This document shows positions 9,037 through 17,593 of a stretch of DNA of 55,284 nt, one piece after another. The position numbers were made by a program, and so were the translations under genes. The stretch's first letter is position 1, and each line of letters opens with the position of its first letter. The notes beneath the pieces are model-generated. The model did no database searches. It was not told the origin of the DNA and worked only from the letters and a program-made list of their open reading frames with translations. This DNA comes from Microcoleus sp. FACHB-1515 (GTDB taxonomy: Bacteria > Cyanobacteriota > Cyanobacteriia > Elainellales > Elainellaceae), in assembly GCF_014696105.1 (NCBI RefSeq), contig NZ_JACJPO010000017.1, forward strand, positions 1 to 55,284, written 5' to 3'.

Positions 9037-9458
9037 ACCCAATTTATCCACCGCCGCAGTCGCTCCAGCGTCCGATTCGCAAGCGACGCAAGCCGCGACG
9101 CAAAGGCGCAATTTTCCTGGCGGGCAGTTCGATGTTGGCCGCAGGCTTGCTGTTTGTCGATCTGCATGGCGTCAAGCCGAATGCACCGAAAAGCGTGTGT
9201 CAGCAAGTAATTCAGGCGCGATCGGTGTTGTCGCGAGATGAATTAGCAAAGCTGCTCAACGTGCGCGAACGCAGCAGCAAAAGCGCAGTTCAAGCGATCG
9301 TGAGCGAACCTTATTGCAAGCTTGCGCCGATCGAAATTCGGGCTGGAGTCAGAGCCGATCGCGAAGCTTACCCGCTGGCCTTTGACCCGAATACCTGGCT
9401 GGTTGTGCTGTATGAAGGAGATGAATATGCAGGGTATGACTTTGCGATTCGTCGCTAG
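9033..9458 (+). CDS. Small protein with one N-terminal membrane segment, unknown
   Basis: A 141-residue protein. The ATG overlaps the upstream stop and has GGGAGG six bases before it, so this start is preferred over the long in-frame extension to 8454. A very basic N-terminus (RPIRKRRKPRRKG) is followed by a hydrophobic segment at about 25-42, giving a type II (N-in) or uncleaved-signal topology. The remainder is a small soluble domain with two cysteines (in KSVCQQ and PYCKL) that could form a disulfide outside the membrane. No family recognised. The gene overlaps the start of the next one by 32 bases. Confidence 0.7.
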   Translation: MNPIYPPPQSLQRPIRKRRKPRRKGAIFLAGSSMLAAGLLFVDLHGVKPNAPKSVCQQVIQARSVLSRDELAKLLNVRERSSKSAVQAIVSEPYCKLAPIEIRAGVRADREAYPLAFDPNTWLVVLYEGDEYAGYDFAIRR

Positions 9459-9906
9459 CGCGATCACGAAGTGCTCCCGGTACGGTATCGGCTTGCTGCT
9501 GGCAAGCTGCACCGCAACCGCCAAAGTGGAACCACGCGCTATTCAAATTCAGCAGGCGTGGCAGCTACAGCCCGGAGACACCATCGGCGGACACCGCGTC
9601 ATTGCCGGACTGGGAGATGTATCGATCGAACTGAACGGCGACTGGGTGTATGCCCCATTTGATGGACGAGTGCAGCCTGCTCAAGCTGAAGACGAGTGCG
9701 TTATGTTCTCCAGTCCGCAAATTCCCGCTTACCTGGTGCGACTGTGTGGCCTGTCGCGTCCACAACTTGGCGAAGTGCGGCAAGGAGAGGCGATCGGTTC
9801 TGCCCAAAATTTGGGATTCGCGACGCTGCGCCGCCTCCCCGATGGCAAGTGGGCAATGGTCGAACCGTCTAACCAACTGATTGAGCAAACGCTGAGGAAG
9901 CCGTGA
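9427..9906 (+). CDS. Predicted lipoprotein with degenerate M23-like fold
   Basis: A 159-residue protein. The start is set at the ATG at 9427, six bases after AAGGAG. The signal ends in a lipobox, LLASC, at about residues 17-21, so the mature protein should be lipid-anchored. The mature part has the pattern of an M23/lipoyl-like beta sandwich (GDWVYAPFDGRV, then GEAIGSAQNLGFATL), but I see none of the zinc-binding HxxxD or HxH residues of active M23 peptidases. It is therefore probably a non-catalytic relative; this fold call is by motif resemblance only. The stop overlaps the start of the next gene as GTGA. Confidence 0.68.
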   Translation: MQGMTLRFVASAITKCSRYGIGLLLASCTATAKVEPRAIQIQQAWQLQPGDTIGGHRVIAGLGDVSIELNGDWVYAPFDGRVQPAQAEDECVMFSSPQIPAYLVRLCGLSRPQLGEVRQGEAIGSAQNLGFATLRRLPDGKWAMVEPSNQLIEQTLRKP

Positions 9907-11060
9907 AGAATTCGTTCGTGCTGCTATTGAGCTTTGTCGCTGTCGCGTTGGGAATCACGCCCGCAGCGGCAAAACCTGCCGACATCGGCTTAAATTTTGA
10001 CCTTGCTCCCAGTGCTGAGCCAAAGCCCGTCGTCTCCGAGGTGCAAGAATCCGTCGCAACGGCTGCCGCGCCCGAAGTCAAGCCGCTCGATCTGCCCGAT
10101 CGCGCTGCCCAAATTCCTCAAGGCAACGCCCGTCCCCGCAAGCCAAACACTCTAGCCGAACTGCCACCGCCACCGCCCGCTCCGCCACGACCAACGGTGA
10201 CTGCTTCGATCGCTCCTGAGCCTGAACCTGCTCAAACCGAAGCGATCGCGCCAGTTGCGATCGAACAAACCGCGATCGCACCACCCGACGCTCAATCTTC
10301 GCCACCCGACACTCAATCTGCTGCACCCACTCCGATCGCCACACCCGCCCCGTCCGCCTCGACTCAGGCCAACCTCGACGCGCTGTTTGCAGGAGATGAA
10401 AATTCACTGGTGGCGCGATCGGTCGGCAGTGCAGAAGGCACACGCACTCCGGATGGCGGACGTACCTGGGCTTATCGCGGCCACACCGATCCGGGAAATA
10501 GCGCGTGGAACCTGGGCACGTTTTCCTATCAGCACGGTGCAGATTCACCGGAAGAAGCCGATCGCAAGCAGCTTGAACGCCTCAACCGCCAAGCCCAAAC
10601 GCTGCGCCAACATGCTGCCAATCAAGGCATTACCCTGACGCTTGAAGAAGAACTCAACGGCATCGATCTTGCCAATCAATCGCCTCGTGCTGCTTTGAGT
10701 TCCGGCGGCTACATCGATCGCCTCCGTCAAGCTCGCGACATGGGGTTGCAAGGCTCGGATGCGGTTTTGTGGGCACGCACTCGCGCTTTTCTTGATCCCA
10801 GAACCGATCGCTGGAATGCTCCTGGATTGGGCAACAACGTCCACAGCATCACTGCCGACCAAGACCGCCGCCGCCGTGCGATTGCACGAGCGATCGAAGT
10901 CCAGCCGCAGATTGCCGCCGTTCCCGCAACGGCTCCTGCTGAACCACAAATCGCCAATTCGCCAGCGGCTCGCCGCGAAGATGCTGGAGCGCAACCGCAA
11001 GAAGCGCCGCAAGAAGCGATCGCCAACTTGATCATCTCGCTCGATCTGCCGCCCAGTTAA
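9903..11060 (+). CDS. Secreted Pro/Ala-rich protein with a conserved C-terminal domain
   Basis: A 385-residue protein starting at GTG, with AGGA five bases upstream and overlap with the previous stop. It has a clear signal peptide cut after about residue 23 (ITPAAAKP). Residues 40-155 are low-complexity Pro/Ala/Glu. A compact domain covers about 158-325, with SAEGTRTPDGGRTWAYRGHT and NLGTFSYQHG near its start and DLANQSPRAAL in the middle. The opening resembles a muramidase-like or peptidoglycan-related domain, but I cannot name the family. A Pro/Ala-rich tail follows. It ends the cassette. The set (two membrane proteins, a lipoprotein, a secreted domain) suggests an envelope-spanning assembly, possibly linked to transfer or cell-wall remodelling; that is inference. 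Confidence 0.7.
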   Translation: MKNSFVLLLSFVAVALGITPAAAKPADIGLNFDLAPSAEPKPVVSEVQESVATAAAPEVKPLDLPDRAAQIPQGNARPRKPNTLAELPPPPPAPPRPTVTASIAPEPEPAQTEAIAPVAIEQTAIAPPDAQSSPPDTQSAAPTPIATPAPSASTQANLDALFAGDENSLVARSVGSAEGTRTPDGGRTWAYRGHTDPGNSAWNLGTFSYQHGADSPEEADRKQLERLNRQAQTLRQHAANQGITLTLEEELNGIDLANQSPRAALSSGGYIDRLRQARDMGLQGSDAVLWARTRAFLDPRTDRWNAPGLGNNVHSITADQDRRRRAIARAIEVQPQIAAVPATAPAEPQIANSPAARREDAGAQPQEAPQEAIANLIISLDLPPS

Positions 11061-11253
11061 GCAAATGAGCTTTAATACTTTGCAGTGGTTGATGGGCTGA
11101 AATTGGAAGGACATTCGCGATCGTCCTGATTTGCTAGATCAAACGTATTATTTTCTGCAATAAACTGTTAAACTTTTATGCAGATTTCGATGCTGCTTAG
11201 ATCGAAATCCTCTGCTAGCTTGGATGGGTCAATCGCATCTTGGGGAGTTGCCC

Positions 11254-11604
11254 ATGCGTCAGATCAACTTTCTCGTCATCTTTGTGGTTTGCCTAGCGCT
11301 CGTGCTGTTTGGCATTGAAAACACTGAACCTGCGGTCATTCACGTTGTTCAAGGTGTGGATGTGCAAGCGCCCTTGTCGATCGAGCTTTTGCTGGCAAGC
11401 GGAATTGGTGCAGTGCTGGCTTGGGTGTTCAGCGTTTGGACGCAGATTCAGCGATCGATCGAGTCGCGAACAGATTTGCGGCAGCGCGAAGTTCGCATTC
11501 AAGAGCTTGAGCAAACCGTGCAGCGCTACAAGGTCGAACTGGAAGAACAGCGCTTGCTGCCTGCTTCCCAGTCGAATTCGCCAGCCGAAGCGTATGCCCA
11601 GTAG
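11254..11604 (+). CDS. LapA-like (DUF1049) inner-membrane protein
   Basis: A 116-residue protein with two hydrophobic segments (about 3-21 and 39-60) flanking the typical short loop with NTEPAVIHVV, followed by a C-terminal coiled coil (about 70-105, rich in Glu/Gln/Arg). This is the layout of the lipopolysaccharide assembly protein A domain family. The ATG at 11254 is chosen because GGGGAG precedes it by six bases; the ATG 30 bases earlier has no ribosome site. In other bacteria LapA takes part in lipopolysaccharide assembly control at the inner membrane. It is followed three bases later by a tiny membrane-protein gene and then scpA, probably one transcript. Confidence 0.75.
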   Translation: MRQINFLVIFVVCLALVLFGIENTEPAVIHVVQGVDVQAPLSIELLLASGIGAVLAWVFSVWTQIQRSIESRTDLRQREVRIQELEQTVQRYKVELEEQRLLPASQSNSPAEAYAQ

Positions 11605-11607
11605 CTC

Positions 11608-11715
11608 ATGCCGATTCTTGATCCGCTCAATGCTTGGAGTTTGTTGATTCCCTTGGGGCTGCTAGGGCTGATTGTTCTAGCAGCCGTTTACTTTGTTCGC
11701 CTCAGCATTCGGTGA
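11608..11715 (+). CDS. 35-residue single-span membrane protein
   Basis: A short open frame starting three bases after the LapA-like stop and ending four bases before the scpA ATG. It encodes 35 residues: a short polar start (MPILDPLNAW), one continuous hydrophobic helix (about residues 12-29), and a basic end (VRLSIR). The tight fit between two genes and the clear membrane-helix pattern argue for a real small gene. It resembles in style the small subunits of photosynthetic complexes, but I could not match it to any of those I know (PetN, PetL, PsbM, PsaM, PsbX), so no name is given. Confidence 0.55.
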   Translation: MPILDPLNAWSLLIPLGLLGLIVLAAVYFVRLSIR

Positions 11716-11719
11716 CTTT

Positions 11720-12568
11720 ATGACTTCGCTGGCCGACAACGCGATCGCACTGCTGCTCGACATGGCCGAACGGGGTGAACTTGATCCCTGGAATGTGCAG
11801 GTGATCGAAGTGATCGATCGCTTCTTGAGCCAGCTTCAACCTTCTGCAACGGGTGGACGCGCTGCTTACGAAGCCGATCTGTCGCAGTCGGGTCAAGCGT
11901 TTCTCTACGCCTCCATGCTGGTTTTGCTCAAGGCTGACAGTTTGGCTCGCGCTGCCGAAGCTGCTGAAGCTCCGCCAGAAGAAGAGGAATTCTTGGAGCT
12001 GACGAACGATAGCCCGCTACCTTTGCGACTGGAGCGATCGCTGCGTCGCCGTGCTGTTGCTCGTCCGCCTCAAAGTCGGCGCGTCACCTTGGCCGAACTG
12101 ATCGCTCAGCTTGAAGTGATGGCAACCACGCTGGCCGAACAAACGCCCCGCGTTCGTGCCCGCCGTCCCAAGCCACATTCTCGTGCTGAAGCCGTTGCTT
12201 CGATCGCCGATCTTGCCCACGCGGAAAATTTATCAGAAGTTGCCGCTGCGATCGAACGATTTTTGCGCGACCACTGGAGCGAAATTAATCAAGGACAAGA
12301 CTGGATGGATTTTGAAGCGTTGCTCGCAGCTTGGGCACAGCCAGGAGTGAATCCGATTCCCAGTCATTCGCCGCAGGGCGATCGCGTCGCTGTCTTTTGG
12401 GGACTGTTGTTTCTCTCGGCTCAGTCGAAAGTGGAACTGGCGCAAACTGAGTTTTATCAAGATTTGCAGGTGCGATCGCTCTGCGCTCCCGGAACGGTAT
12501 CGTGCAGCGCAGAGGGAACGGTTGCATCTGCTGATCTGGCCGATCTTTCACTGGCTCTGCTCGATTAA
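11720..12568 (+). CDS. scpA: Segregation and condensation protein A
   Basis: A 282-residue kleisin subunit of the bacterial condensin (SMC-ScpAB), which bridges SMC heads during chromosome compaction and segregation in the cytoplasm. The N-terminal helical region (DNAIALLLDMAERGELDPWNVQVIEV, about residues 6-31) is the hallmark SMC-neck-binding part. A Glu-rich linker follows at about 80-92. The C-terminal winged-helix region near 215-250 contains VFWGLLFLSAQSKVELAQ. The ATG at 11720 is preferred over the upstream TTG at 11693, which would overlap the 35-residue gene. No scpB or smc is in the window, as is usual in cyanobacteria. Confidence 0.87.
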   Translation: MTSLADNAIALLLDMAERGELDPWNVQVIEVIDRFLSQLQPSATGGRAAYEADLSQSGQAFLYASMLVLLKADSLARAAEAAEAPPEEEEFLELTNDSPLPLRLERSLRRRAVARPPQSRRVTLAELIAQLEVMATTLAEQTPRVRARRPKPHSRAEAVASIADLAHAENLSEVAAAIERFLRDHWSEINQGQDWMDFEALLAAWAQPGVNPIPSHSPQGDRVAVFWGLLFLSAQSKVELAQTEFYQDLQVRSLCAPGTVSCSAEGTVASADLADLSLALLD

Positions 12569-12761
12569 CCTGCTTCCACCAAATCAGATGCAAATTCTGC
12601 ATAAATCGGTTTAACTTGTTCTAACGGTAAAAATTCGACAAAAATTTTACGGCTACTCCTCCCAGAGACTAGAAGAGTGTGAAAGACTGGAACAAGCTCA
12701 TCGTTGAGCGCGTTCCGTCAAGTCGATCGAAGCTGAATCACGCAGGACACAGAAGACATTT

Positions 12762-13937
12762 ATGAAAGCCATGATTCTGGCAGCCGGTAAAGGAACCCGT
12801 GTGCGTCCCATCACGTACACCATTCCCAAACCGATGATCCCGATTCTGCAAAAGCCCGTCATGGAATTCTTGCTAGAACTCCTGCGGCAGCACGGTTTTA
12901 CCGAAATTATGGTGAACGTGAGTCACCTTGCGAACGAAATCGAAAGCTATTTTCGCGACGGTCAGCGGTTTGGCGTACAGATTGCCTATTCATTTGAAGG
13001 CCGCATTGAGCCAGATGGTCAACTGGTTGGAGAAGCGATCGGCTCGGCGGGAGGAATGCGCCGCATTCAAGATTTTTCGCCGTTCTTTGACGATACGTTT
13101 GTCGTGCTTTGCGGCGATGCGCTCATTGATCTTGACCTGACCAAAGCAGTGCAGTGGCATCGGGAGAAGGGGTCGATCGCCACCGTTGTGATGAAGACTG
13201 TACCTAAAGAAGAAGTCTCCAGCTATGGCGTTGTCGTCACCGACGAAGAAGGGCGGATCAAAGCGTTTCAGGAAAAGCCAAAAGTCGAAGAAGCCTTAAG
13301 CAACTGCATCAACACTGGCATCTATATTTTTGAGCCAGAAGTGCTAGACTACATTCCCTCTGGCGTCGAGTTTGATATTGGCGGTCAGCTTTTTCCCAAG
13401 CTTGTCGAAATGGGCGCACCCTTCTACGGCATTCCGATGGATTTCGAGTGGGTTGATATTGGCAAAGTGCCCGACTACTGGCAGGCCATTCGCAGCGTCC
13501 TAAATGGCGATGTTAAAAACGTCGATATTCCCGGTCATGAAGTTGCTCCGGGCATCTACACGGGTTTAAACGTTGCCGTCAACTGGGACAAAGTGAACAT
13601 CAAAGGCCCGGTCTACATCGGCGGCATGACCCGCATTGAGGACGGCGCGACGATCATCGGCCCGACGATGATTGGCCCCAACTGCTGGATCTGTAGCGGC
13701 GCAACCGTCGATAACAGCGTGATTTTTGAATACTCGCGGCTCGGTCCCGGTGTGCGACTGGTCGATAAGCTGGTCTTTGGTCGCTACTGCGTCAACAAGG
13801 ATGGAGATGCGATCGATGTTCAAGCTGCCGCCCTCGACTGGCTGATCACCGATGCTCGTCAAGTGCTGCCCAATCAACCGCCTGCGGAACACCAAGCGAT
13901 CGTTGAACTGCTAGGCAGCGAAGGTCGCTCTGGATAG
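12762..13937 (+). CDS. Sugar-nucleotide transferase (mannose-1-phosphate guanylyltransferase-like)
   Basis: A 391-residue NDP-sugar pyrophosphorylase. The N-terminal Rossmann-like domain has the signature AAGKGTRVRP (7-16) and the metal-binding CGDALIDLDL (about 118-127). A left-handed beta-helix with hexapeptide repeats follows (ARGs such as IEDGATIIGPTMIGPNCWI, about 285-305). This combination activates sugar phosphates with NTP, giving NDP-sugars for glycoconjugates. Many cyanobacteria have a longer homologue fused to a phosphomannomutase domain; this one stops after the beta-helix. It lies 2.3 kb before the exopolysaccharide cluster and could supply it, but it is not in the same transcription unit. 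Mannose versus glucose specificity is not settled by sequence. Confidence 0.85.
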   Translation: MKAMILAAGKGTRVRPITYTIPKPMIPILQKPVMEFLLELLRQHGFTEIMVNVSHLANEIESYFRDGQRFGVQIAYSFEGRIEPDGQLVGEAIGSAGGMRRIQDFSPFFDDTFVVLCGDALIDLDLTKAVQWHREKGSIATVVMKTVPKEEVSSYGVVVTDEEGRIKAFQEKPKVEEALSNCINTGIYIFEPEVLDYIPSGVEFDIGGQLFPKLVEMGAPFYGIPMDFEWVDIGKVPDYWQAIRSVLNGDVKNVDIPGHEVAPGIYTGLNVAVNWDKVNIKGPVYIGGMTRIEDGATIIGPTMIGPNCWICSGATVDNSVIFEYSRLGPGVRLVDKLVFGRYCVNKDGDAIDVQAAALDWLITDARQVLPNQPPAEHQAIVELLGSEGRSG

Positions 13938-13962
13938 CTTCACAATCTGAATAGTTTTACGG

Positions 13963-13990
13963 GAGGGACACACAAGCTTGTGTGTCCCTC
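13963..13990. terminator. 28-bp perfect palindrome between convergent genes
   Basis: An uninterrupted palindrome centred on AAGCTT (13974-13979) lies between the stop at 13937 and the trmD stop at 13992, followed by T-rich sequence on the plus strand. It is placed to terminate both transcripts. Its zero-length spacer means the RNA hairpin must open a few central bases to form a loop. Confidence 0.6.
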
Positions 13991-13991
13991 T

Positions 13992-14696
13992 TTATCTTTC
14001 CTTGTCCTCAGGATGCTCCTGCCGCCAAATCTCATAGAGATCCGGGCGGCGATCGCGCGTCCGTTGAATCTGCTGCTGTTTACGCCAGCGGGCGATCGCT
14101 TCATGATTGCCCGATCGCAGCACATCCGGCACACTCCAACCGCGAAACACCGGAGGTCGAGTGTACTGCGGATAGTCCAACAGTCCCGCCTCAAAGCTTT
14201 CAAACTTGAGCGAATCCGCCTTTCCTACCGTCCCCGGCAGCAGACGAATGACGCCGTTCACCAAGGTCAAAGCCGGAATTTCGCCACAGGTCAACACAAA
14301 ATCACCCAGCGACACTTCTCGCGTCACCAAGTTCGTTACGCGCTCATCGACGCCTTCATAGTGACCGCAAATTAGCACAAGCTGATCGAAACTTGCGAGT
14401 TCTTGAAACATCGACTGTCGCATTGTTTCACCCTGCGGCGTCAGCAAAATCACTTCACGACGCGGCAAAACCGGAAGCGATTCAACAGCCGCAAAAATCG
14501 GCTCCGGCTTGATCAGCATTCCTACACCGCCGCCATACGGTTCGTCATCAACGCGGCGATGCTTATCAAGCGTGAAATCACGCGGATTCGTGAGGACGAC
14601 ACTGGCGATTTGGTTGGCGATCGCTTTCCCCAACAAGCCAGAACTCAAGGGAGACGCAAAAAAATCTGGAAACAGCGTCACAATGTCAATTCGCAC
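13992..14696 (-). CDS. trmD: tRNA (guanine-N1-)-methyltransferase
   Basis: A 234-residue SPOUT methyltransferase that makes m1G37 in tRNA from S-adenosylmethionine and so prevents frameshifting. The N-terminus reads RIDIVTLFPDFF, as in the family. The cofactor knot region includes LICGHYEGVDERV and the conserved EVSLGDFVLTCGE. The C-terminus has the tRNA-contacting YPQYTRP segment. The GTG at 14696 gives the usual start; a TTG at 14705 would add three residues, and neither has a clear ribosome site. It stands alone on the minus strand. Confidence 0.93.
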   Translation of the reverse strand: MRIDIVTLFPDFFASPLSSGLLGKAIANQIASVVLTNPRDFTLDKHRRVDDEPYGGGVGMLIKPEPIFAAVESLPVLPRREVILLTPQGETMRQSMFQELASFDQLVLICGHYEGVDERVTNLVTREVSLGDFVLTCGEIPALTLVNGVIRLLPGTVGKADSLKFESFEAGLLDYPQYTRPPVFRGWSVPDVLRSGNHEAIARWRKQQQIQRTRDRRPDLYEIWRQEHPEDKER

Positions 14697-15874
14697 AAGA
14701 TTCAAAAAGAAAAGCCGTTGTCAGACTTCACTATAGTTCTCTCTGTGCTTAGACGATCGCAAAAACAAGCTTCGCATCTCGCTCAATTAGCTTGGGTTGT
14801 CGTTTTCTGGATTGAAGCGGCGATCGATCAAGCGGCGACTTTCGATCGGCTGACCGTTAAGACGAGATCATGCTCTGAGTCTGCATTCAACTCCTTCAGC
14901 CTAGTTTACCTCTGAGCGTGGGTAGTGACAGAAAAGGGATACCACAACCGCAGGCTTAGCAGGCAGTTCTGGGCTTCGCTGGGTTTAATTGGGGTGAACT
15001 GCTTATCAAGCTGTAGTCAAGCGCCGTATTGCGCTGCTCCGCCCGCCTGATTTGAATTTCTTTATAAAAAATCAAACTTTCAACTTTAAATTGTGAAGCC
15101 CAAAAGTAAAGGCTTCCGCAAACCTACCGGAATTGCTAAGCTTCCAAAAGCTTGAATGGGAGGAATCGCACCAGTGGAATTACAGTATCGTTCTTAAACT
15201 TCACCTCTGTGAAATTACGGTAAATTTCAAGGTGCTTGGATTTTCCATCTCACATCTTCCAGAGCCGACGTTTGATTAAGACTTTTGGAATCGCTTGTGA
15301 TATCTTCCCAGCAACGCGCATAGCGTATAAGCGCAAACTCAAATCTCGCTTCATGGTGCACTACAGCGATGAGTTACTTAGATGAGCGTTATTTTTTGCT
15401 CAATGCAAGTTGCTTTTAACCGGAGCGCAGCGCATCAAAGCGTATTAGTTATTGCAGTCACCAGGTTCCGTTGATTTTAGGCGATCTACATCCCCATTAC
15501 TGAGCAAAAGCTCCAAGTTCTCATTGATTAGGCCGAACACTATCGATCGCACACCGCACCTACCTTAGTTGCTGAACAATCGAAGCTCAAACGGAGTTCA
15601 TGCGAAATAGATGTAAGAGTCTACCAAATTTGCAAGCTTCACAGTCCGCTTCTCACACCTGATTGATGCTCCTGTTGACATCAGCGTCGATGAAGTTTAC
15701 TGCTTAAACTTAAAGCTGGCTTTGCACAAATTTTGGATAACTTGACGAATGCCTAGTTTTTCATCGCAATTTCAACATCAATTCAAACAGTGCCAAATTA
15801 GTTGACTTCTATGCTGATTGCTGCTCACTCACCTGGCAGTTCAGCGGCTAGCCGAAATCACTATAAAACAATGA

Positions 15875-15923
15875 AACCCAGCATCATCCACGCAAGTGTT
15901 ACTGGGTTCTAAATCTGTTTTTT
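15875..15923 (+). terminator. Weak terminator-like hairpin in the spacer
   Basis: A 7-bp stem (15875-15881 with 15902-15908) with a 20-base loop is followed nine bases later by six T residues (15918-15923). It may end an unannotated transcript coming from the left. The loop is long and the U tract late, so confidence is low. Confidence 0.25.
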
Positions 15924-15941
15924 GACTGGATAAATCACTCA

Positions 15942-16085
15942 ATGAGTAACGATAAAGAAGAGATTAACACACATGAAGATTATGTTTTTTTCCGGAATTT
16001 CACTGCCTCTTCAATAGACTGCGATTTCACGATGGACTACAATACTGAGCAGTTCAGTAATTACACTACAAGTGATTACACCTAG
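15942..16085 (+). CDS. Possible 47-residue acidic peptide
   Basis: An ATG-initiated frame of 47 codons, with a polar, acidic composition rich in Asp, Thr, Asn and Tyr (starting MSNDKEEINTHEDYVFF). There is no clear ribosome site and no family resemblance. It is the only compact open frame with a protein-like composition in the 1.6-kb spacer. It may be chance. Confidence 0.2.
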   Translation: MSNDKEEINTHEDYVFFRNFTASSIDCDFTMDYNTEQFSNYTTSDYT

Positions 16086-16286
16086 GCTTGCTAAACCCCA
16101 ATAGCTTGTTTGCAGATATGCAAAGAATTGGAGCAAGCTCAGAAGATGAATTTTCGCACTGGCATCTACATAGCATCTACTTGTTCGATCGATTTGACGG
16201 AGCTGGGTTGCAGCGACGACAGCAGTTTTGAGAAGAAGATCTTCTCTTTGAAGTATTCATCAATTGTATCTTCGTAGGCTTATTGT

Positions 16287-17519
16287 ATGCTTCGACCTGT
16301 TCTAACCATCTTCTTTCAGTTTGATCCGCTCAATCCTTCGATCGGAGGAATCCAAACTTGCATCAGGTACATCATCAAATTTGCACCACGAGAATTTCAG
16401 CTTCGTCTTGTCGGAATTGCACGTGATTCTACAGTTTCTACTGGCGAATGGCACACAGTGGAACTGTTTGGCAGAGAGTTTTTGTTCATGCCTCTGTTTC
16501 ACTTGAAGAACGACAATGTTCGACGATTCATACCGACAACAGTGCGGTACACATTAGCACTTCTCAAGCAAAAGATCGATTCAGATTTTCTACAATTTCA
16601 TCGGATTGAGCCGACCCTGGTTACTTCTCGGTGGCAGGGTCGAAAAATTCTCTATATTCACAATGATATCTACCAGGAAGTCAAGGGAGAGAAGAGACAG
16701 GGCGGCATTTTGTGGCGGCGTTTTCCCTGGGCTTACTTTGCGATCGAGCGCTTTCTTGTGCCCCAGTTCTACCAAATTTTTTCTTGCAATTCTGACTCTG
16801 CTCAACTCTACCGAGAACGCTATCCTGAAGTTGCCGATCGCGTTTCTTACCTGTCTAATACAGTCGATGGAGACTTGTTCTACGCCTTAAGTCCCCAAGA
16901 GCGTGAAGCAGGCAGAAAGCGCTTCGCTCAAAAGCTGAATCTGCCCGAAGCAACTCGCTTTATTTTGTTTGCAGGTCGTCTCCACCCCCAGAAAGACCCG
17001 CTTCTGTTGCTACAGTCCTTTGCTGCTGTGCAAGAGCCAAATGTTCATCTTCTCATTGTGGGTGAAGGAGAATTGGAAAATGATATTCGCGCTGAAATCG
17101 ATCGATTGAATCTGACAAATCAAGTGACGCTGCTTGGTCCACTCAAGCAAGCTGAGCTAGCTGATCTGTACCGAATTTGCAGCATTTTCGTGTTAACCAG
17201 CGTCTATGAAGGTTTAGCAAGAGGCAGTATTGAAGCACTCGCTTGTGGAACTCCTGTTGTTACGACCCGCGCTGGTGAAACGCCTAAGTTTCTCAGCCAT
17301 ACTCAGGGTGGAATTGTCTGCGAAGAACGAACCTCAACTGTGATTGCGAATGCTTTGAAGGAAGTATTGGTTCATCCGGAAAACTATCCTTCTGAAGCTT
17401 GTGTGCATATTGCTCAACCCTTTGACGCTCAAAGCGTTGTTAGCGGTATCTACTCTGAACTGCTTGAACGCTGGAAGCATGAAACTCATGAAACCTTGAA
17501 AATTGAAGTATCGGCGTAA
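16287..17519 (+). CDS. Glycosyltransferase family 4
   Basis: A 410-residue GT-B enzyme that transfers a sugar from a nucleotide donor to a growing glycan. The C-terminal donor-binding half shows FAGRLHPQKDPLLLLQSF (about 230-247) and the retaining-GT4 E-x7-E motif EGLARGSIEALACGTPVV near 310-327. The N-terminal half has IGGIQTCIRYI at about 18-28, typical of the acceptor domain. No membrane segment is seen; such enzymes work at the cytoplasmic face. It opens the plus-strand EPS cluster and is followed 74 bases later by a second GT4. The ribosome site is weak. Confidence 0.88.
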   Translation: MLRPVLTIFFQFDPLNPSIGGIQTCIRYIIKFAPREFQLRLVGIARDSTVSTGEWHTVELFGREFLFMPLFHLKNDNVRRFIPTTVRYTLALLKQKIDSDFLQFHRIEPTLVTSRWQGRKILYIHNDIYQEVKGEKRQGGILWRRFPWAYFAIERFLVPQFYQIFSCNSDSAQLYRERYPEVADRVSYLSNTVDGDLFYALSPQEREAGRKRFAQKLNLPEATRFILFAGRLHPQKDPLLLLQSFAAVQEPNVHLLIVGEGELENDIRAEIDRLNLTNQVTLLGPLKQAELADLYRICSIFVLTSVYEGLARGSIEALACGTPVVTTRAGETPKFLSHTQGGIVCEERTSTVIANALKEVLVHPENYPSEACVHIAQPFDAQSVVSGIYSELLERWKHETHETLKIEVSA

Positions 17520-17593
17520 AAGCGATCGATACTTTGCTTTCTCTTCCAAGCTTTCAACAAGATAACTTCTACTTTCATTCCCAAAACTTCTCC

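Larger units (their letters stand above)
14697..16286. other. Gene-poor spacer before the exopolysaccharide cluster, about 1.6 kb
   Basis: The region is richer in A and T than the flanks, has frequent stop codons in all frames, and has no HIP1-rich coding sequence. I see one short open frame (15942-16085) and one weak hairpin (15875-15908). I could not recognise transposase, tRNA or regulatory RNA sequence. It probably carries the promoter region of the EPS cluster near its right end. Confidence 0.5.

Noticed and set aside
14403-14915. 170-residue plus-strand frame at the trmD start
   Set aside because: Most of it is antisense to trmD, and the rest shows no domain, ribosome site or membrane pattern.
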